Shown: positions 35,356-44,695, numbered from the stretch's first letter. The stretch: 64,000 bases of DNA from Gammaproteobacteria bacterium (GCA_021151835.1 JAGKWO010000014.1:43102-107101); one strand, 5' to 3'. Notes: generated by a model from the letters alone, not told the origin. Numbers and translations: made by a program.

Positions 35356-37773
35356 TTAAAAACGGAAACTGCTGCGCAAATAGTAGTAAGTTCCGTCCAC
35401 CGGGTAGGGCGCAAAGGTTGGGTAAACCGATGCATTGGTTGCACCGCGTGTGATAGGTGCAGTTTCTTCCGGGTGTTTATCGAACAGGTTGTTTGCGCCG
35501 AGTGTGAGTGAAAACGCATCGTTAAAATCGTAACCCAATGCAATATCTGTCAACGTTGCGGGTGAAATGGTATTAAGCGTAAACGGTGCGAGTCCCGTTC
35601 CGGCATCGGATGATAATTGTGAACTTTCGCCGTAGCGTGTCAGGCGCAGTAAAAAATTAATATTGCCGAGATAATAATTCGCGCTGAGCGAAACTTTATG
35701 CTCCGGCGTGCTTTCTTCCAATCCCGAAATAATCACCGGCGTAATTAATAAACCACCGCCCAATTGTGGCGATGCATTTTTGATATGCGTGACCTCGGTT
35801 TTAATACGTGTGCCGGTCAGGTTCCAGCGAATTTGCCCGTAGGCTTCCAGATCAGTACTCCAGTCCAGTACAAGGTCCACGCCTTTGGTCTGGGTATCCA
35901 CCCCGTTGGTAAAAAATGCGAGGTTGGCGGAGCTGCCTTGGAAAAAGATGCCATTGCTGGCGATTGCATCGCGCACCGCCGGGCCATTGAGATTGCCGGT
36001 ATTGATAATCCGCTCGTCGATATCAATTTGAAATATATCAATCGACGCGAACACTTGCGCCAAGGGTTCAAACACCAGACCGAGGCTACTATTTTCGGAT
36101 TCCTCCGGTTTCAAACGCGGCGCGCCGAGTAATTTTGCAGCGGGCGAATTGACGGCTAGCTGGATGTTGGAAACGGTGGGCGTCACGTTAGTCGCGGAAA
36201 AATTTTGCTCTGCGAGTGTCGGTGCACGGAAACCGGTGCTGGCAGTGGCGCGCAACGCGAAGCGCGGATTGAAATCGTAACGGGTCGCCAGTTTACCGAT
36301 GGCAGTATCGCCCGCATCGCTGTAGTGCTCCGCGCGCGTCGCCAGGGACACTTGCCACTCGGGCGTAAAGCGGGTGCCCAGCTCGGTATAGAGCGCCACA
36401 ATATCGCGCTCCACATCGCGCGCATCGGTGAACTGGTAACCGGGAAACGCTTGCGAGCCGGCTTTGTAACGCGAGGCTGCATCGCCCGCTTCCAGCTGGT
36501 AGGTTTCATGGCGATATTCGGTTCCGCCGGCCACATTGAGCGGCGCGGGCAAAAAATCCAGTGCGACCGGTTTGCTTAAATCCAGGTTGGTGGTCCATTG
36601 GCTATTGTTAAACGTGCCGTTGTAAAAATCCTTGGGCGTGCTGCCAGTGTCGGCAAGCAGATTCAGGTTAGCGGAATTCTTCACCAGCACATCGGCTTCA
36701 TCCGCACCATAGGTGGTGCTCAGATCCCAATGGCCATCGCCGCGAAAGCTACCTTCAATACCGGTGGTAAGTGCATAGTCGGTTTCATCGATACCTATCG
36801 AGGGCACATAGCCCTTGGGGTAAATTGCCGGCGCCGAGTTATAGCGGCGGAAATTCTGCTGCGCTACCGCGTCGCGCTGGCCAGCGGTGCCGAATACGTA
36901 GAGTTCGAGATCATCACCTATTTTGGTGCCCGCATTAAAACCGAGGGTAAACAATTCATACGCCGGCTCGCCGGCGATGCGGTTTACCCACCCGGGGCTG
37001 GGAATATTTGCAGCCTGGATGGTGGGGTGCTGGCCGGAATTATTAGTGTGGTCCTTATCGGTCCACTCCAGGCTCAGGTTGAGGTAACCCTCATCACCCA
37101 CACTGAAACCATTGTTCACGGCGACATGGCGATTTTCGCCCTTGTCTTCGCGCTGCGGGTTGATATCGCTCGAGCCATAAGTGCCGTAATCAATATTCAA
37201 CACGCCGCCGTCTTGTTCAGATTTCAGGATCACGTTAATTACACCCGCGATGGCATCCGTACCATATTGCGCGGCCGCGCCGTCTTTCAACACTTCGATG
37301 CGTTCAATCGCCGAGACTGGAATTTGTGCGAGGTCTACGCCGGTGGCACCGGCAAACGTCGCGGAAGCATTGACGATTGCGGTTTGGTGGCGACGTTTGC
37401 CATTGATCAATACCAATGTCTGGTTGGGCCCCAATTGGCGGATTTGCGCCTGGCGAGTCAGGTTGCCCACATCGCCGCTGCGTGCCGGTACATAAAACGA
37501 AGGCTCCAGCTTGCTCAGTCCATCAATCAAATTCACCTGGCCGGTGGCTTTCAATGTTGCAGAAGAAATCACTTCAACCGGTGAGCTGCTTTCACGCGCG
37601 CTGGTACCGCGTTCGCGGGTGCCGGTAACGATCAGTGTTTCCACGTCCGCACCGCCGCGCGCATCGGCCGGTGCCAATAATTCCTGCGCGCTTGCCAGCG
37701 ACATATTGCTTAACAGCAACACACTGATGAGCAGTGACAAGCGATTTTTTTCAGGCAAAAAAAGAGCGTTCAC
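35356..37773 (-). CDS. TonB-dependent outer-membrane receptor
   Basis: 805 residues. Signal peptide (LSLLISVLLLSNMSLASA), TonB-box-like ETLIVTGTR near residue 48, plug domain (LIDGLSKLEPSFYVPARSGD; RIEVLKDGAAAQYGTDAIAGVINVIL, in two parts), and a beta-barrel ending in aromatic SSFRF. Substrate unknown: the plug resembles receptors for carbohydrate, metal chelates or peptides equally. It follows a Tat-exported PLP enzyme by 76 bp in the same direction and shares its transcript, so the two may act on one substrate. Confidence 0.93.
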   Translation of the reverse strand: MNALFLPEKNRLSLLISVLLLSNMSLASAQELLAPADARGGADVETLIVTGTRERGTSARESSSPVEVISSATLKATGQVNLIDGLSKLEPSFYVPARSGDVGNLTRQAQIRQLGPNQTLVLINGKRRHQTAIVNASATFAGATGVDLAQIPVSAIERIEVLKDGAAAQYGTDAIAGVINVILKSEQDGGVLNIDYGTYGSSDINPQREDKGENRHVAVNNGFSVGDEGYLNLSLEWTDKDHTNNSGQHPTIQAANIPSPGWVNRIAGEPAYELFTLGFNAGTKIGDDLELYVFGTAGQRDAVAQQNFRRYNSAPAIYPKGYVPSIGIDETDYALTTGIEGSFRGDGHWDLSTTYGADEADVLVKNSANLNLLADTGSTPKDFYNGTFNNSQWTTNLDLSKPVALDFLPAPLNVAGGTEYRHETYQLEAGDAASRYKAGSQAFPGYQFTDARDVERDIVALYTELGTRFTPEWQVSLATRAEHYSDAGDTAIGKLATRYDFNPRFALRATASTGFRAPTLAEQNFSATNVTPTVSNIQLAVNSPAAKLLGAPRLKPEESENSSLGLVFEPLAQVFASIDIFQIDIDERIINTGNLNGPAVRDAIASNGIFFQGSSANLAFFTNGVDTQTKGVDLVLDWSTDLEAYGQIRWNLTGTRIKTEVTHIKNASPQLGGGLLITPVIISGLEESTPEHKVSLSANYYLGNINFLLRLTRYGESSQLSSDAGTGLAPFTLNTISPATLTDIALGYDFNDAFSLTLGANNLFDKHPEETAPITRGATNASVYPTFAPYPVDGTYYYLRSSFRF

Positions 37774-37849
37774 AAGTAACTCCTTGCGATAAATGGCTTA
37801 CGCCAATGTGGTCAGGGGATTTGTCGGGTCAGTCGCCGCAATCAAGCCA

Positions 37850-39175
37850 TCAGCTTCGCGCCACCGTTTTCAACGCGGCGACCAATTTGTCCAGGTCGCT
37901 GGTGCGCGTAAAAATCGCCGGCGTAATGCGCACGCTATCGCCGGAGGCAGCACCACCGCGCGCCACGGTAAAAATATTGTGTTGTTCGCGCAGTTGCTGC
38001 GCTAGCAATTGGTTGTCAGCCTTACCGGTTTTGCCTTTGATGCGCAGCGACGTAATTGCGCCGTACAGGCGTGGATCATCAGGCGTGAGGATCTGGATGT
38101 TGGGGATTTCCTTGCGCACGCGCGTCACCCAGTAATCGCGCAGATAACGCAAGCGCGCTTCTTTATTGGCCGCACCGAGTTGGCGATGGAAATCCAGCGC
38201 TGCGGGCACAGCCAGCACATTCGCCGTTGCCGTAGTACCGGTGTGCACGCGTGAGCTGATATCCACAGCCGCTTTTTCGCTGCTGATTAAATGCGGATTT
38301 ATTGCTGCCAGTTTTTCCTTGCGAATATAAATAAAACCGACACCCAGGGGTGCGCCAATCCATTTATGCAAATTAAATGCACCGAAGTCGGCTTTTAATT
38401 CAGGCACTTTAAAATCCAGATGGCCCCATGAATGGGCTGCATCCACCAATACATCAATATCTTTTTGCCTGGCGAGTTCCGCGATGTCGGTGACTGGAAT
38501 CGCAAGGCCGGTGCGATGGCCGATATGCGTTAACAACACCAGTTTAATACGCGGATGTTCCGCAAACGCGCGCTCATAGGTTTCGATAATTGATTCGTAA
38601 GTGGCCGGTTCCGGAATGGTAATTTTTACGGTGTTAATGCCGCGAGTGGTACGCAAATATTCGATATTGTCCTGGGCGCTGTCGTAATCGAGGTCGGCAT
38701 ACAACACGGTATCGCCGGGTTTGAGTTTGTTGTAATTCACAATTAAATTTTGCAATGCTTCGGTGGCGTTACGCGTTAACGCAATTTCGCTCACATCAAC
38801 GCCCGCAACCTCGGCAATTTGCGCGCGAATTTTCGCGGCTTCCTGGGCATACTGCTGCCGTAAAAAATACGAACTGGTTTCGTTAAGCCGCGCAATGTGT
38901 TGCTGGTAGTCAGCGAGGACCGGTTTGGAAAGTACACCGTAAAAACCATTTTCCAGATTAATAAAATCCGGTGATAACTTGAACAGGTTGGCGATCTGGT
39001 TCCAGTAATGTTCATCGCGCGCATTTTTGCTTGCATCGATTCCCGAAAGTTTTGGCAATGCAAAACCTGTTTGCGCCAATAAAGGCCGGGAGAGCGCTAA
39101 ACCATTCGCCGCAACAGCGGCTGCGACTGAACCGCGTAATAACGCGCGACGTGAAATTCCTGAAAATTTTTCCAT
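37850..39175 (-). CDS. Tat-exported aminotransferase class V-fold PLP enzyme
   Basis: 441 residues from ATG 39175 (GGAG 6 bases upstream). N-terminal twin-arginine signal (SRRALLRG plus hydrophobic AAAVAANGLAL). Class V fold: ALTRNATEALQ, DYDSAQDN, LTHIGHRTGL, DAAHSWGHLD and the PLP-lysine motif FNLHKWIGAPLG; the C-terminal domain ends near GDSVRITP. It resembles isopenicillin-N-epimerase-like enzymes. A periplasmic PLP enzyme beside a TonB receptor suggests processing of an imported amino compound; the reaction is unknown. Confidence 0.88.
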   Translation of the reverse strand: MEKFSGISRRALLRGSVAAAVAANGLALSRPLLAQTGFALPKLSGIDASKNARDEHYWNQIANLFKLSPDFINLENGFYGVLSKPVLADYQQHIARLNETSSYFLRQQYAQEAAKIRAQIAEVAGVDVSEIALTRNATEALQNLIVNYNKLKPGDTVLYADLDYDSAQDNIEYLRTTRGINTVKITIPEPATYESIIETYERAFAEHPRIKLVLLTHIGHRTGLAIPVTDIAELARQKDIDVLVDAAHSWGHLDFKVPELKADFGAFNLHKWIGAPLGVGFIYIRKEKLAAINPHLISSEKAAVDISSRVHTGTTATANVLAVPAALDFHRQLGAANKEARLRYLRDYWVTRVRKEIPNIQILTPDDPRLYGAITSLRIKGKTGKADNQLLAQQLREQHNIFTVARGGAASGDSVRITPAIFTRTSDLDKLVAALKTVARS

Positions 39176-39524
39176 GGCAGGCTCCAACACCAGTCAAAAA
39201 ACAATAAATTATTCTGTGCAATACTTTAATCACTGCGTAAGCAGGTACAGCGAAAATTGTGCCACTTGTCGACTGTTGTTTTTGCTTCAGTGCGGGGCGG
39301 GAAAATAGCCAGGAAATTGTTGGAAAAGAAAAATTAATCCCAACTCAGGGAGCGGATTTTTTTCCCCTGTTGATAAAACCAACGCGCCAGTTGAAATTGC
39401 AATAGTGCAACGGCGTTACCGGCGCGGCCAGGGTTGTTGCTGAAAATACAGGCCGCTGCTTTTAGCGGATCAGGTGATGATCAATAAAAAACACTGTTGC
39501 GCGTAATAACCGATGGGGTGAGGT
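39176..39524 (+). other. Intergenic region between divergent units
   Basis: No gene is supported. ORFs here are shadows of the minus-strand gene or short and unlike proteins. It should contain the minus-strand promoter of the PLP-enzyme/TonB operon near its left end. Confidence 0.4.
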
Positions 39525-39554
39525 TTGTTGTCGGTGCCTGTAAGCACCTATAAT
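39525..39554 (+). promoter_or_regulatory. Candidate sigma70 promoter of the GT4 operon
   Basis: TTGTTG (39525-39530), an 18-bp spacer and a consensus TATAAT (39549-39554). The predicted start near 39561 gives a 23-base leader before ATG 39584. Confidence 0.55.
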
Positions 39555-39583
39555 GCCGGCAACTGATCAGGTAGCGGCGCTCC

Positions 39584-40915
39584 ATGTCATATCAACCCCT
39601 GGCGTATAACGCCCACGTAAATTCGAAACCACAGGTTACTGTTACCAATACGGCGCCGTCATCATCGGTGTCCGGCAGTTTGCGTATTGCACTGCTGGGT
39701 TATCGCAGCCATCCGCACGTAGGCGGGCAGGGGATTTACCTCCATTATTTGAGTAAGGCGCTGGTCGATCTCGGCCATAGCGTGGATGTCATTTCCGGCC
39801 CGCCTTATCCGGAACTGGATGCGCGCGTGACCCTGATTAAAATCCCCAGCCTGGATTTATACGCCCATCCGAATCCCACGCGCGCGCTGCGGCCACAACA
39901 TTTATTGTCGTTTGCGGATTTTTACGAATGGTGGAGCAAACTGAGCGGGGCGTTCGGTGAGCCTTATTGTTTTGGTCGCCGCCTCGTCAGGTATTTCAAA
40001 ACCCATGCACCGCACTACGATATCGTTCACGATAACCAAAGCCTTGGCTACGGCTTGCTGCAGTTGCAAAAACGCGGTGTGAATATTGTTGCCACGGTGC
40101 ACCATCCCATCACCCGCGACCGCGATCTGGCGCTCGCAGCTGCCACGGAAAAAGGCCAGCGCTGGTTGATCAATCGCTGGTACAGTTTTTTGTCGATGCA
40201 GAAAAAGGTTGTACAACATTTGCGGCATGTCGTTACTGTTTCAACGCAATCGCAACGCGATATTGAACAGGCGTTCGCGCGCCCTGCTGACAAAATCCAT
40301 ATTATCCCCAATGGGGTGGATACCAATATTTTCAAACCCGTGCCGGAAATTTCGCGGCGCGAATTTTCGTTAATTACCACAGCATCCTCGGATCAGCCAT
40401 TAAAAGGCCTGGGTATTTTATTGCGCGCCATTGCGCAGCTGCGGGTCGAGTTTCCGCAATTGCAACTCACTGTCATCGGAAAATTAAAAGAAGATGGCGA
40501 TACCCAAAAAGAGTTGGAAGCGTTGCAATTAATTAACGCCGTGCAATTTAAATCCGGCATCAGCAATCAGGAATTAGTGGAAGAATACGCGCGCGCGGAA
40601 ATGGCGGTAGTGCCGTCACTCTACGAAGGATTTGGTTTGCCCGCTGCCGAAGCCATGGCCTGCGGTGTGCCGTTAATTTGTAGCGATGGTGGTGCCTTGC
40701 CGGAAGTCGTTGGTGATGGCGCGCGTTTAGTGGCTGCCGGGAATGTAGAAGCGCTGGTTGATGCAGTGCGTGAATTAATTGGCGATGCAGGATTGCGCGC
40801 ACAACTGGGCGCACGCGGCCGTGAACATATTTTGCAGCAGTTAAGCTGGGATTGTGTCGGCAAAAAAATGCAGGCGTTTTATTTCGAGTTGCTTAACAAT
40901 AATGGTGGCAAATAA
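39584..40915 (+). CDS. Glycosyltransferase family 4 (GT-B)
   Basis: 443 residues. N-terminal GT-B domain with GYRSHPHVGGQGIYLHYLSKAL (in two parts), acceptor His (VHHPITRDR), and the C-terminal nucleotide-sugar domain with HIIPNGVDTNIF and the EX7E motif EGFGLPAAE. Predicted retaining glycosyltransferase on the cytoplasmic side; donor unknown. First gene of a three-gene unit with a methyltransferase and an alpha/alpha-toroid protein. The first 35 residues are poorly conserved. Confidence 0.92.
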   Translation: MSYQPLAYNAHVNSKPQVTVTNTAPSSSVSGSLRIALLGYRSHPHVGGQGIYLHYLSKALVDLGHSVDVISGPPYPELDARVTLIKIPSLDLYAHPNPTRALRPQHLLSFADFYEWWSKLSGAFGEPYCFGRRLVRYFKTHAPHYDIVHDNQSLGYGLLQLQKRGVNIVATVHHPITRDRDLALAAATEKGQRWLINRWYSFLSMQKKVVQHLRHVVTVSTQSQRDIEQAFARPADKIHIIPNGVDTNIFKPVPEISRREFSLITTASSDQPLKGLGILLRAIAQLRVEFPQLQLTVIGKLKEDGDTQKELEALQLINAVQFKSGISNQELVEEYARAEMAVVPSLYEGFGLPAAEAMACGVPLICSDGGALPEVVGDGARLVAAGNVEALVDAVRELIGDAGLRAQLGARGREHILQQLSWDCVGKKMQAFYFELLNNNGGK

Positions 40916-40917
40916 AA

Positions 40918-41724
40918 ATGCTGACCATCAATTTCAATGATTTTCCGCTCACCGCGGGTGACCATGTACTGGACCTTGGTTGCGGTGAAGGTCGCCACGC
41001 CATCAATGTCTATTTACAGGCTAACGTAAATGCAATTGCGGTGGATCTGAATTTTAATGATTTGCTGACTGCGCGTTCACGCTTTATTCCTTTCGCCCAG
41101 CCAGACCCGGAAAAGGCATTTTATTTGCAGCAAGCAGATGCCACGCATTTGCCGTTTGCTGATGCCAGCATCGATAAAATTATTTGCAGCGAAGTGCTGG
41201 AACATATTCCCGACTATCAAGCTGTGCTGGGTGAAATCAAACGCGTCTTAAAACCAGACGGTTTATTGGCCGTTACCGTACCGCGTGCCTGGCCGGAAAA
41301 AATTTGCTGGTGGCTCAGTGCGGAATATCATCAGGTAGACGGTGGGCATATCCGTATTTTTAACGGGCAACAATTGCGCACGGAGATTGAACAATCCGGT
41401 TTTATTTTTTACCGTCGTCATTGGGCACACGCGCTCCATTCTCCTTTTTGGTGGCTAAAATGTTTGTGGTGGAAAACCCAAGACACCAACCTATTGATAA
41501 AAGCCTATCACCGTTTATTAGTCTGGGACTTGATGCGAAAACCCTGGCTCACCCGAACCCTGGAAAAAATCCTCAACCCGATTATGGGGAAAAGTGTTGT
41601 GATGTATTTTAGAAAAATTGACCCCACCCTAACCCTCCCCTTGGCAGGGGAGGGAACAGAATTTGGCACCGTTAACTCCTCCCCTCTTTTTAAGGGGGAG
41701 GCAGGGAGGGGGTTAAAAAAATGA
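40918..41724 (+). CDS. Class I SAM-dependent methyltransferase with repeat-derived C-terminus
   Basis: 268 residues. Motif I LDLGCGEGRHA (about residues 20-30), motif II AIAVDLN, motif for post-I DATHLPFADASIDKI, and VTVPRAWPEKICWWLSAEYHQVDGGH (in two parts). Starts two bases after the GT4 stop. The last about 34 residues (from DPTLTLPLAGEG) are encoded by an inverted-repeat element (41621-41715), so the native C-terminus has been replaced or extended. It overlaps the next gene by four bases. Confidence 0.9.
   Translation: MLTINFNDFPLTAGDHVLDLGCGEGRHAINVYLQANVNAIAVDLNFNDLLTARSRFIPFAQPDPEKAFYLQQADATHLPFADASIDKIICSEVLEHIPDYQAVLGEIKRVLKPDGLLAVTVPRAWPEKICWWLSAEYHQVDGGHIRIFNGQQLRTEIEQSGFIFYRRHWAHALHSPFWWLKCLWWKTQDTNLLIKAYHRLLVWDLMRKPWLTRTLEKILNPIMGKSVVMYFRKIDPTLTLPLAGEGTEFGTVNSSPLFKGEAGRGLKK
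41621..41715. repeat. Small inverted-repeat element inside the 3' end of the methyltransferase gene
   Basis: A C/T-rich left half and G/A-rich right half form two hairpins: ccctcccc-ttggca-ggggaggg and ctcccc-tctttttaa-ggggag, with imperfect complementary ends (aaccctcccc / ggagggggtt). This looks like a dispersed intergenic repeat. It supplies both the last codons of the upstream gene and the GGGAGGGGG ribosome site of the downstream one. Confidence 0.75.
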
Positions 41725-42791
41725 AAAATCTATTACTCACCAAAGGTTTTTTTCCCGAAACTTTATTGCGCCCCACTATCAATTATATTTTGCACACGCA
41801 ATTACCCAACGGTTGCATTCCCTGGTTTACCGGTGGCAAAGCTGATCCCTGGGACCATATTGAAGCAGCGATGGGTTTAACTATTGGTGGTGAATATGAT
41901 GCAGCACAGCGCGCCTACGAATGGTTGATGCATGAACAATTAGCCGATGGTAGCTGGTGGGCCAATTATCTGGATGATCAACCGGTGGATAAAGATCATC
42001 GCGAAACTAATTTTATCGCCTATATCGCTACCGGTATCTGGCATTATTTTTTAGTTACCGGGGATATTAAATTTTTATTGCGTTTTTTCCCGGCAGTGCA
42101 AAAAGCAATTGATTTTGTGTTGAGTTACCAAGCGCCTACTGGTGAAATTTATTGGGCGGTAGCAGAAGACGGTAGTGCGAAAAAAGACGCGCTGGTGACG
42201 GCATCCAGCTCGATTTATAAAAGTCTCGAGTGTGCCATTTTGTGTGCCGAGCAGATCGGTTTTAATGTAAATCACTGGCGTAGTGCCCATCAAAAATTAG
42301 GCAACACATTACGTCATCATCCGGAATATTTTGATCGTACCTGGGAACCAAAAACCCGTTTTTCCATGGATTGGTTTTATCCAATCCTTACCGGTGTAGT
42401 AGAAGGTAAAGCAGCGCAACAACGTATAGAAAGCAAATGGCACACGTTTGTAGAAAATAATGTGGGTTGTCGTTGTGTCTCTGATGAGCCCTGGGTCACC
42501 GTAGCCGAATCCTGCGAATTAACACTCGCATTACTCGCTGCGGGTGAGCATGCCAAAGCGGTAAATCTTTTTAGCTGGCTGCACCAGTTTATGGATGATG
42601 ATGGTGGTTATTGGACCGGGTTTAATTTTCGTGATCAAGTTATTTGGCCGCGTGAAAAAACCACCTGGACCACCGGCGCGATTCTGCTAGCAGCAGATGC
42701 ATTAACTGAGCACACCGGCGCTGCACATTTATTTATCAGCACAGCGCTCATCAACGACAACTCCGACGCCCAACTTCATACCGAACATTAA
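41721..42791 (+). CDS. Alpha/alpha-toroid protein (prenyltransferase/glycoside-hydrolase-like)
   Basis: 356 residues, all helical, with repeats of the type ADGSWWANYLDDQ, TGEIYWAVAEDG and DGGYWTGF: polar D-G-x-(Y/S)-W turns that recur in (alpha/alpha)6 barrels such as squalene cyclase-like, GH88/105-like or 'prenyltransferase' proteins. Asp/Trp-rich loops suggest a carbohydrate site. No signal peptide. Translation is coupled to the methyltransferase. Together with GT4 it may synthesise or trim a methylated oligosaccharide; this is inference from context. Confidence 0.75.
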   Translation: MKNLLLTKGFFPETLLRPTINYILHTQLPNGCIPWFTGGKADPWDHIEAAMGLTIGGEYDAAQRAYEWLMHEQLADGSWWANYLDDQPVDKDHRETNFIAYIATGIWHYFLVTGDIKFLLRFFPAVQKAIDFVLSYQAPTGEIYWAVAEDGSAKKDALVTASSSIYKSLECAILCAEQIGFNVNHWRSAHQKLGNTLRHHPEYFDRTWEPKTRFSMDWFYPILTGVVEGKAAQQRIESKWHTFVENNVGCRCVSDEPWVTVAESCELTLALLAAGEHAKAVNLFSWLHQFMDDDGGYWTGFNFRDQVIWPREKTTWTTGAILLAADALTEHTGAAHLFISTALINDNSDAQLHTEH

Positions 42792-42795
42792 TACC

Positions 42796-43521
42796 ATGCG
42801 CATTCCACGAATTTTTACTGAACAAGCATTAATTACCGGCGAGTTATTGCAATTGGAAGAAGCAGCCTCGCACCATTTAAGCAAAGTGTTGCGCATGCAA
42901 GCCGGGCGCGAATTAATTTTATTCAATGGCGCTGGTGGTGAGTTCGCAGCGGTCATTCAGGAGGTCAGTAAAAAGTCTGTGACTGTCGCCATTGCTGAAC
43001 ACCTTGCCGATAATCGCGAATCACCGTTGCAACTGGAATTAGCCATCGGTATTTCGCGCGGCGAACGCTTTGAATGGGTATTACAAAAAGCCACTGAACT
43101 TGGCGTTACCAAAATTACACCGCTAATTACCGAGCGCACGGAGGTAAAAGTGGGTGGTGAGCGCCAGGAAAAACTGATTGATCGCTGGCAGCAAATTATC
43201 ATCAGCGCCTGCGAACAATGCCAGCGTAACTTACTACCGGAATTGTCTACTCCAATTCAAATTGCAGATTGGTTAAACACTGTAAATTCCGATTTGCGTT
43301 TTGTGTTACATCACCGCGACAGCAAAACCCTCCCCGCCGAACAGAAACCACAAAGCGTGAGCTTACTAATTGGCCCCGAAGGTGGATTAAGTGAAAGTGA
43401 AATCGCACAGGCACAAACAAAAAGCTTCAGCGCATTAACGCTTGGCCCACGCGTGTTGCGCACCGAAACTGCACCGGTTGCGGCGATTAGTCTGGTGCAG
43501 TATTTGTGGGGGGATTTTTAG
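42796..43521 (+). CDS. rsmE: 16S rRNA (uracil-1498-N3)-methyltransferase
   Basis: 241 residues, SPOUT-class. Seen: HHLSKVLRMQAG (N-terminal PUA-like), VLQKATELGVTKITPLITER, and the knotted SAM site LIGPEGGLSESEI and LGPRVLRTETAPVAAIS. Starts four bases after the toroid gene stop, within the same run of genes, but the function is housekeeping. Confidence 0.95.
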   Translation: MRIPRIFTEQALITGELLQLEEAASHHLSKVLRMQAGRELILFNGAGGEFAAVIQEVSKKSVTVAIAEHLADNRESPLQLELAIGISRGERFEWVLQKATELGVTKITPLITERTEVKVGGERQEKLIDRWQQIIISACEQCQRNLLPELSTPIQIADWLNTVNSDLRFVLHHRDSKTLPAEQKPQSVSLLIGPEGGLSESEIAQAQTKSFSALTLGPRVLRTETAPVAAISLVQYLWGDF

Positions 43522-43593
43522 CGCGTTATGCATGAGATGTTCAGAAGCCTGGGCGTTTAATCTGCCCTTAATGAGAAAACAAGAGTCCAGACT

Positions 43594-43884
43594 ATGAATT
43601 CAAAAAGACAATCGGCAGCGGCGCGACATATTTTGGTAAAAACGAAAGAGGAAGCGGAGAAGATCAAACAGCTTATCGCTAAGGGTGCCGACTTTGGTGC
43701 TATGGCAAAAAAGTACTCGAGCTGTAGCTCTGCTAAAAAAGGCGGCAACCTGGGAGAGTTTAGCCCGGGCCAAATGGTGAAAGCATTCGATAATGTGGTC
43801 TTTAAACTGCCTACCAATGTAGTTCATGGCCCGATCAAAACACAATTTGGTTTTCACTTGATTGAAACAATCTACCGCACCTGA
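43594..43884 (+). CDS. Parvulin-type peptidyl-prolyl isomerase (PpiC-like)
   Basis: 96 residues, a single rotamase domain of cytoplasmic PpiC size. ARHILVKTKEEAEKI, FGAMAKKYSSCSSAKKGGNLGEF (in two parts), FGFHLIE: the usual parvulin pattern with the active-site Cys/Ser, Met and His. No signal peptide. Confidence 0.92.
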   Translation: MNSKRQSAAARHILVKTKEEAEKIKQLIAKGADFGAMAKKYSSCSSAKKGGNLGEFSPGQMVKAFDNVVFKLPTNVVHGPIKTQFGFHLIETIYRT

Positions 43885-43907
43885 GAGCGTGTAATAGCGG
43901 CAATATG

Positions 43908-44303
43908 TTAAAAAGGATTTCTAATTATTAACGTTTCAATCTGTTGTCCATGTTGCATATCTTCCGAAAATAATAAATTACATCCAGCTTCCAAGGCGGC
44001 TGCAACTATCAATGAGTCGTAAAAGCTGTAGCCGTATTTATTTGCAATCGTTAATCCCACATTATGAATATTTTTGTCCAGCGTTATGATTTCGGTAAGC
44101 GTCTGGATAGCGGTGCTTAAGTCGGCAATTTCCTGCCATTCCAGACTGGCCTTTTTGCGGGCGACCTGTGTGAATTCGTTGAGTACCTGAATGCTGATTA
44201 CGCAGCCGGATTGCAGGAGTTGGAGAGCGGTTTGTTGTTTGGTGCCTTCATCCAGAAGGGCATACACCAATATGTTGGTGTCGAGGAAAATCCTATCTCT
44301 CAT
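43908..44303 (-). CDS. vapC: PIN-domain ribonuclease toxin (VapC family)
   Basis: 131 residues. PIN acidic residues: D8 (FLDTNILVY), E43 (LNEF), D96 (YGYSFYDSLIV) and E114/D115. Mg-dependent RNase expected. It overlaps the antitoxin gene by 11 bases, a typical toxin-antitoxin layout. Confidence 0.9.
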   Translation of the reverse strand: MRDRIFLDTNILVYALLDEGTKQQTALQLLQSGCVISIQVLNEFTQVARKKASLEWQEIADLSTAIQTLTEIITLDKNIHNVGLTIANKYGYSFYDSLIVAAALEAGCNLLFSEDMQHGQQIETLIIRNPF

Positions 44304-44520
44304 TCAATTCATCCCTGTCAAATTTGAAGTTTTTAGGTAAACGTCCCCGAAAGCGGGCGATTGTTTCCAGTGCCTTTGCTTTGCTCTCCTCTTTGATGAC
44401 TTCAAAACCATGTGCAGAGGAGACAATTTCTACCTGGTCACCCTCTTTTAATTCAAGCGACTTCGCGATACTCGCAGGGATGCGAATAGCAAGGCTGTTT
44501 CCCCATTTGGCGATTTGCAT
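44293..44520 (-). CDS. vapB: AbrB/MazE-type antitoxin (VapB family)
   Basis: 75 residues. SpoVT-AbrB DNA-binding fold: MQIAKWGNSLAIRIPASIAKSL and LKEGDQVEIV (the first read in two parts). The C-terminal Lys/Arg-rich region would bind the VapC toxin. It precedes and overlaps vapC, and probably autorepresses through the inverted repeat at 44537-44562. Confidence 0.9.
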   Translation of the reverse strand: MQIAKWGNSLAIRIPASIAKSLELKEGDQVEIVSSAHGFEVIKEESKAKALETIARFRGRLPKNFKFDRDELNER

Positions 44521-44536
44521 AGCGAGCTACCGTTTG

Positions 44537-44562
44537 GATATACGTTCATATAAATGTATATC
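44537..44562. promoter_or_regulatory. Inverted repeat, candidate vapBC operator
   Basis: Arms gatatac (44537-44543) and gtatatc (44556-44562) are separated by 12 bp, ending 16 bp upstream of the vapB start codon. The position over the expected promoter is typical for AbrB-type autoregulation. Confidence 0.55.
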
Positions 44563-44695
44563 ATTTTGCTGTCGATTGTACAAGAGTTGATCGGCTATGG
44601 GACTCTATCTATTAGAGCTAGAGGAGGGATCCTTCACTTAGGAACCAGATCCCGTTCTTTTTAGTCGTAACTGTAGGGTTTGGGTCAGGTTGAGG

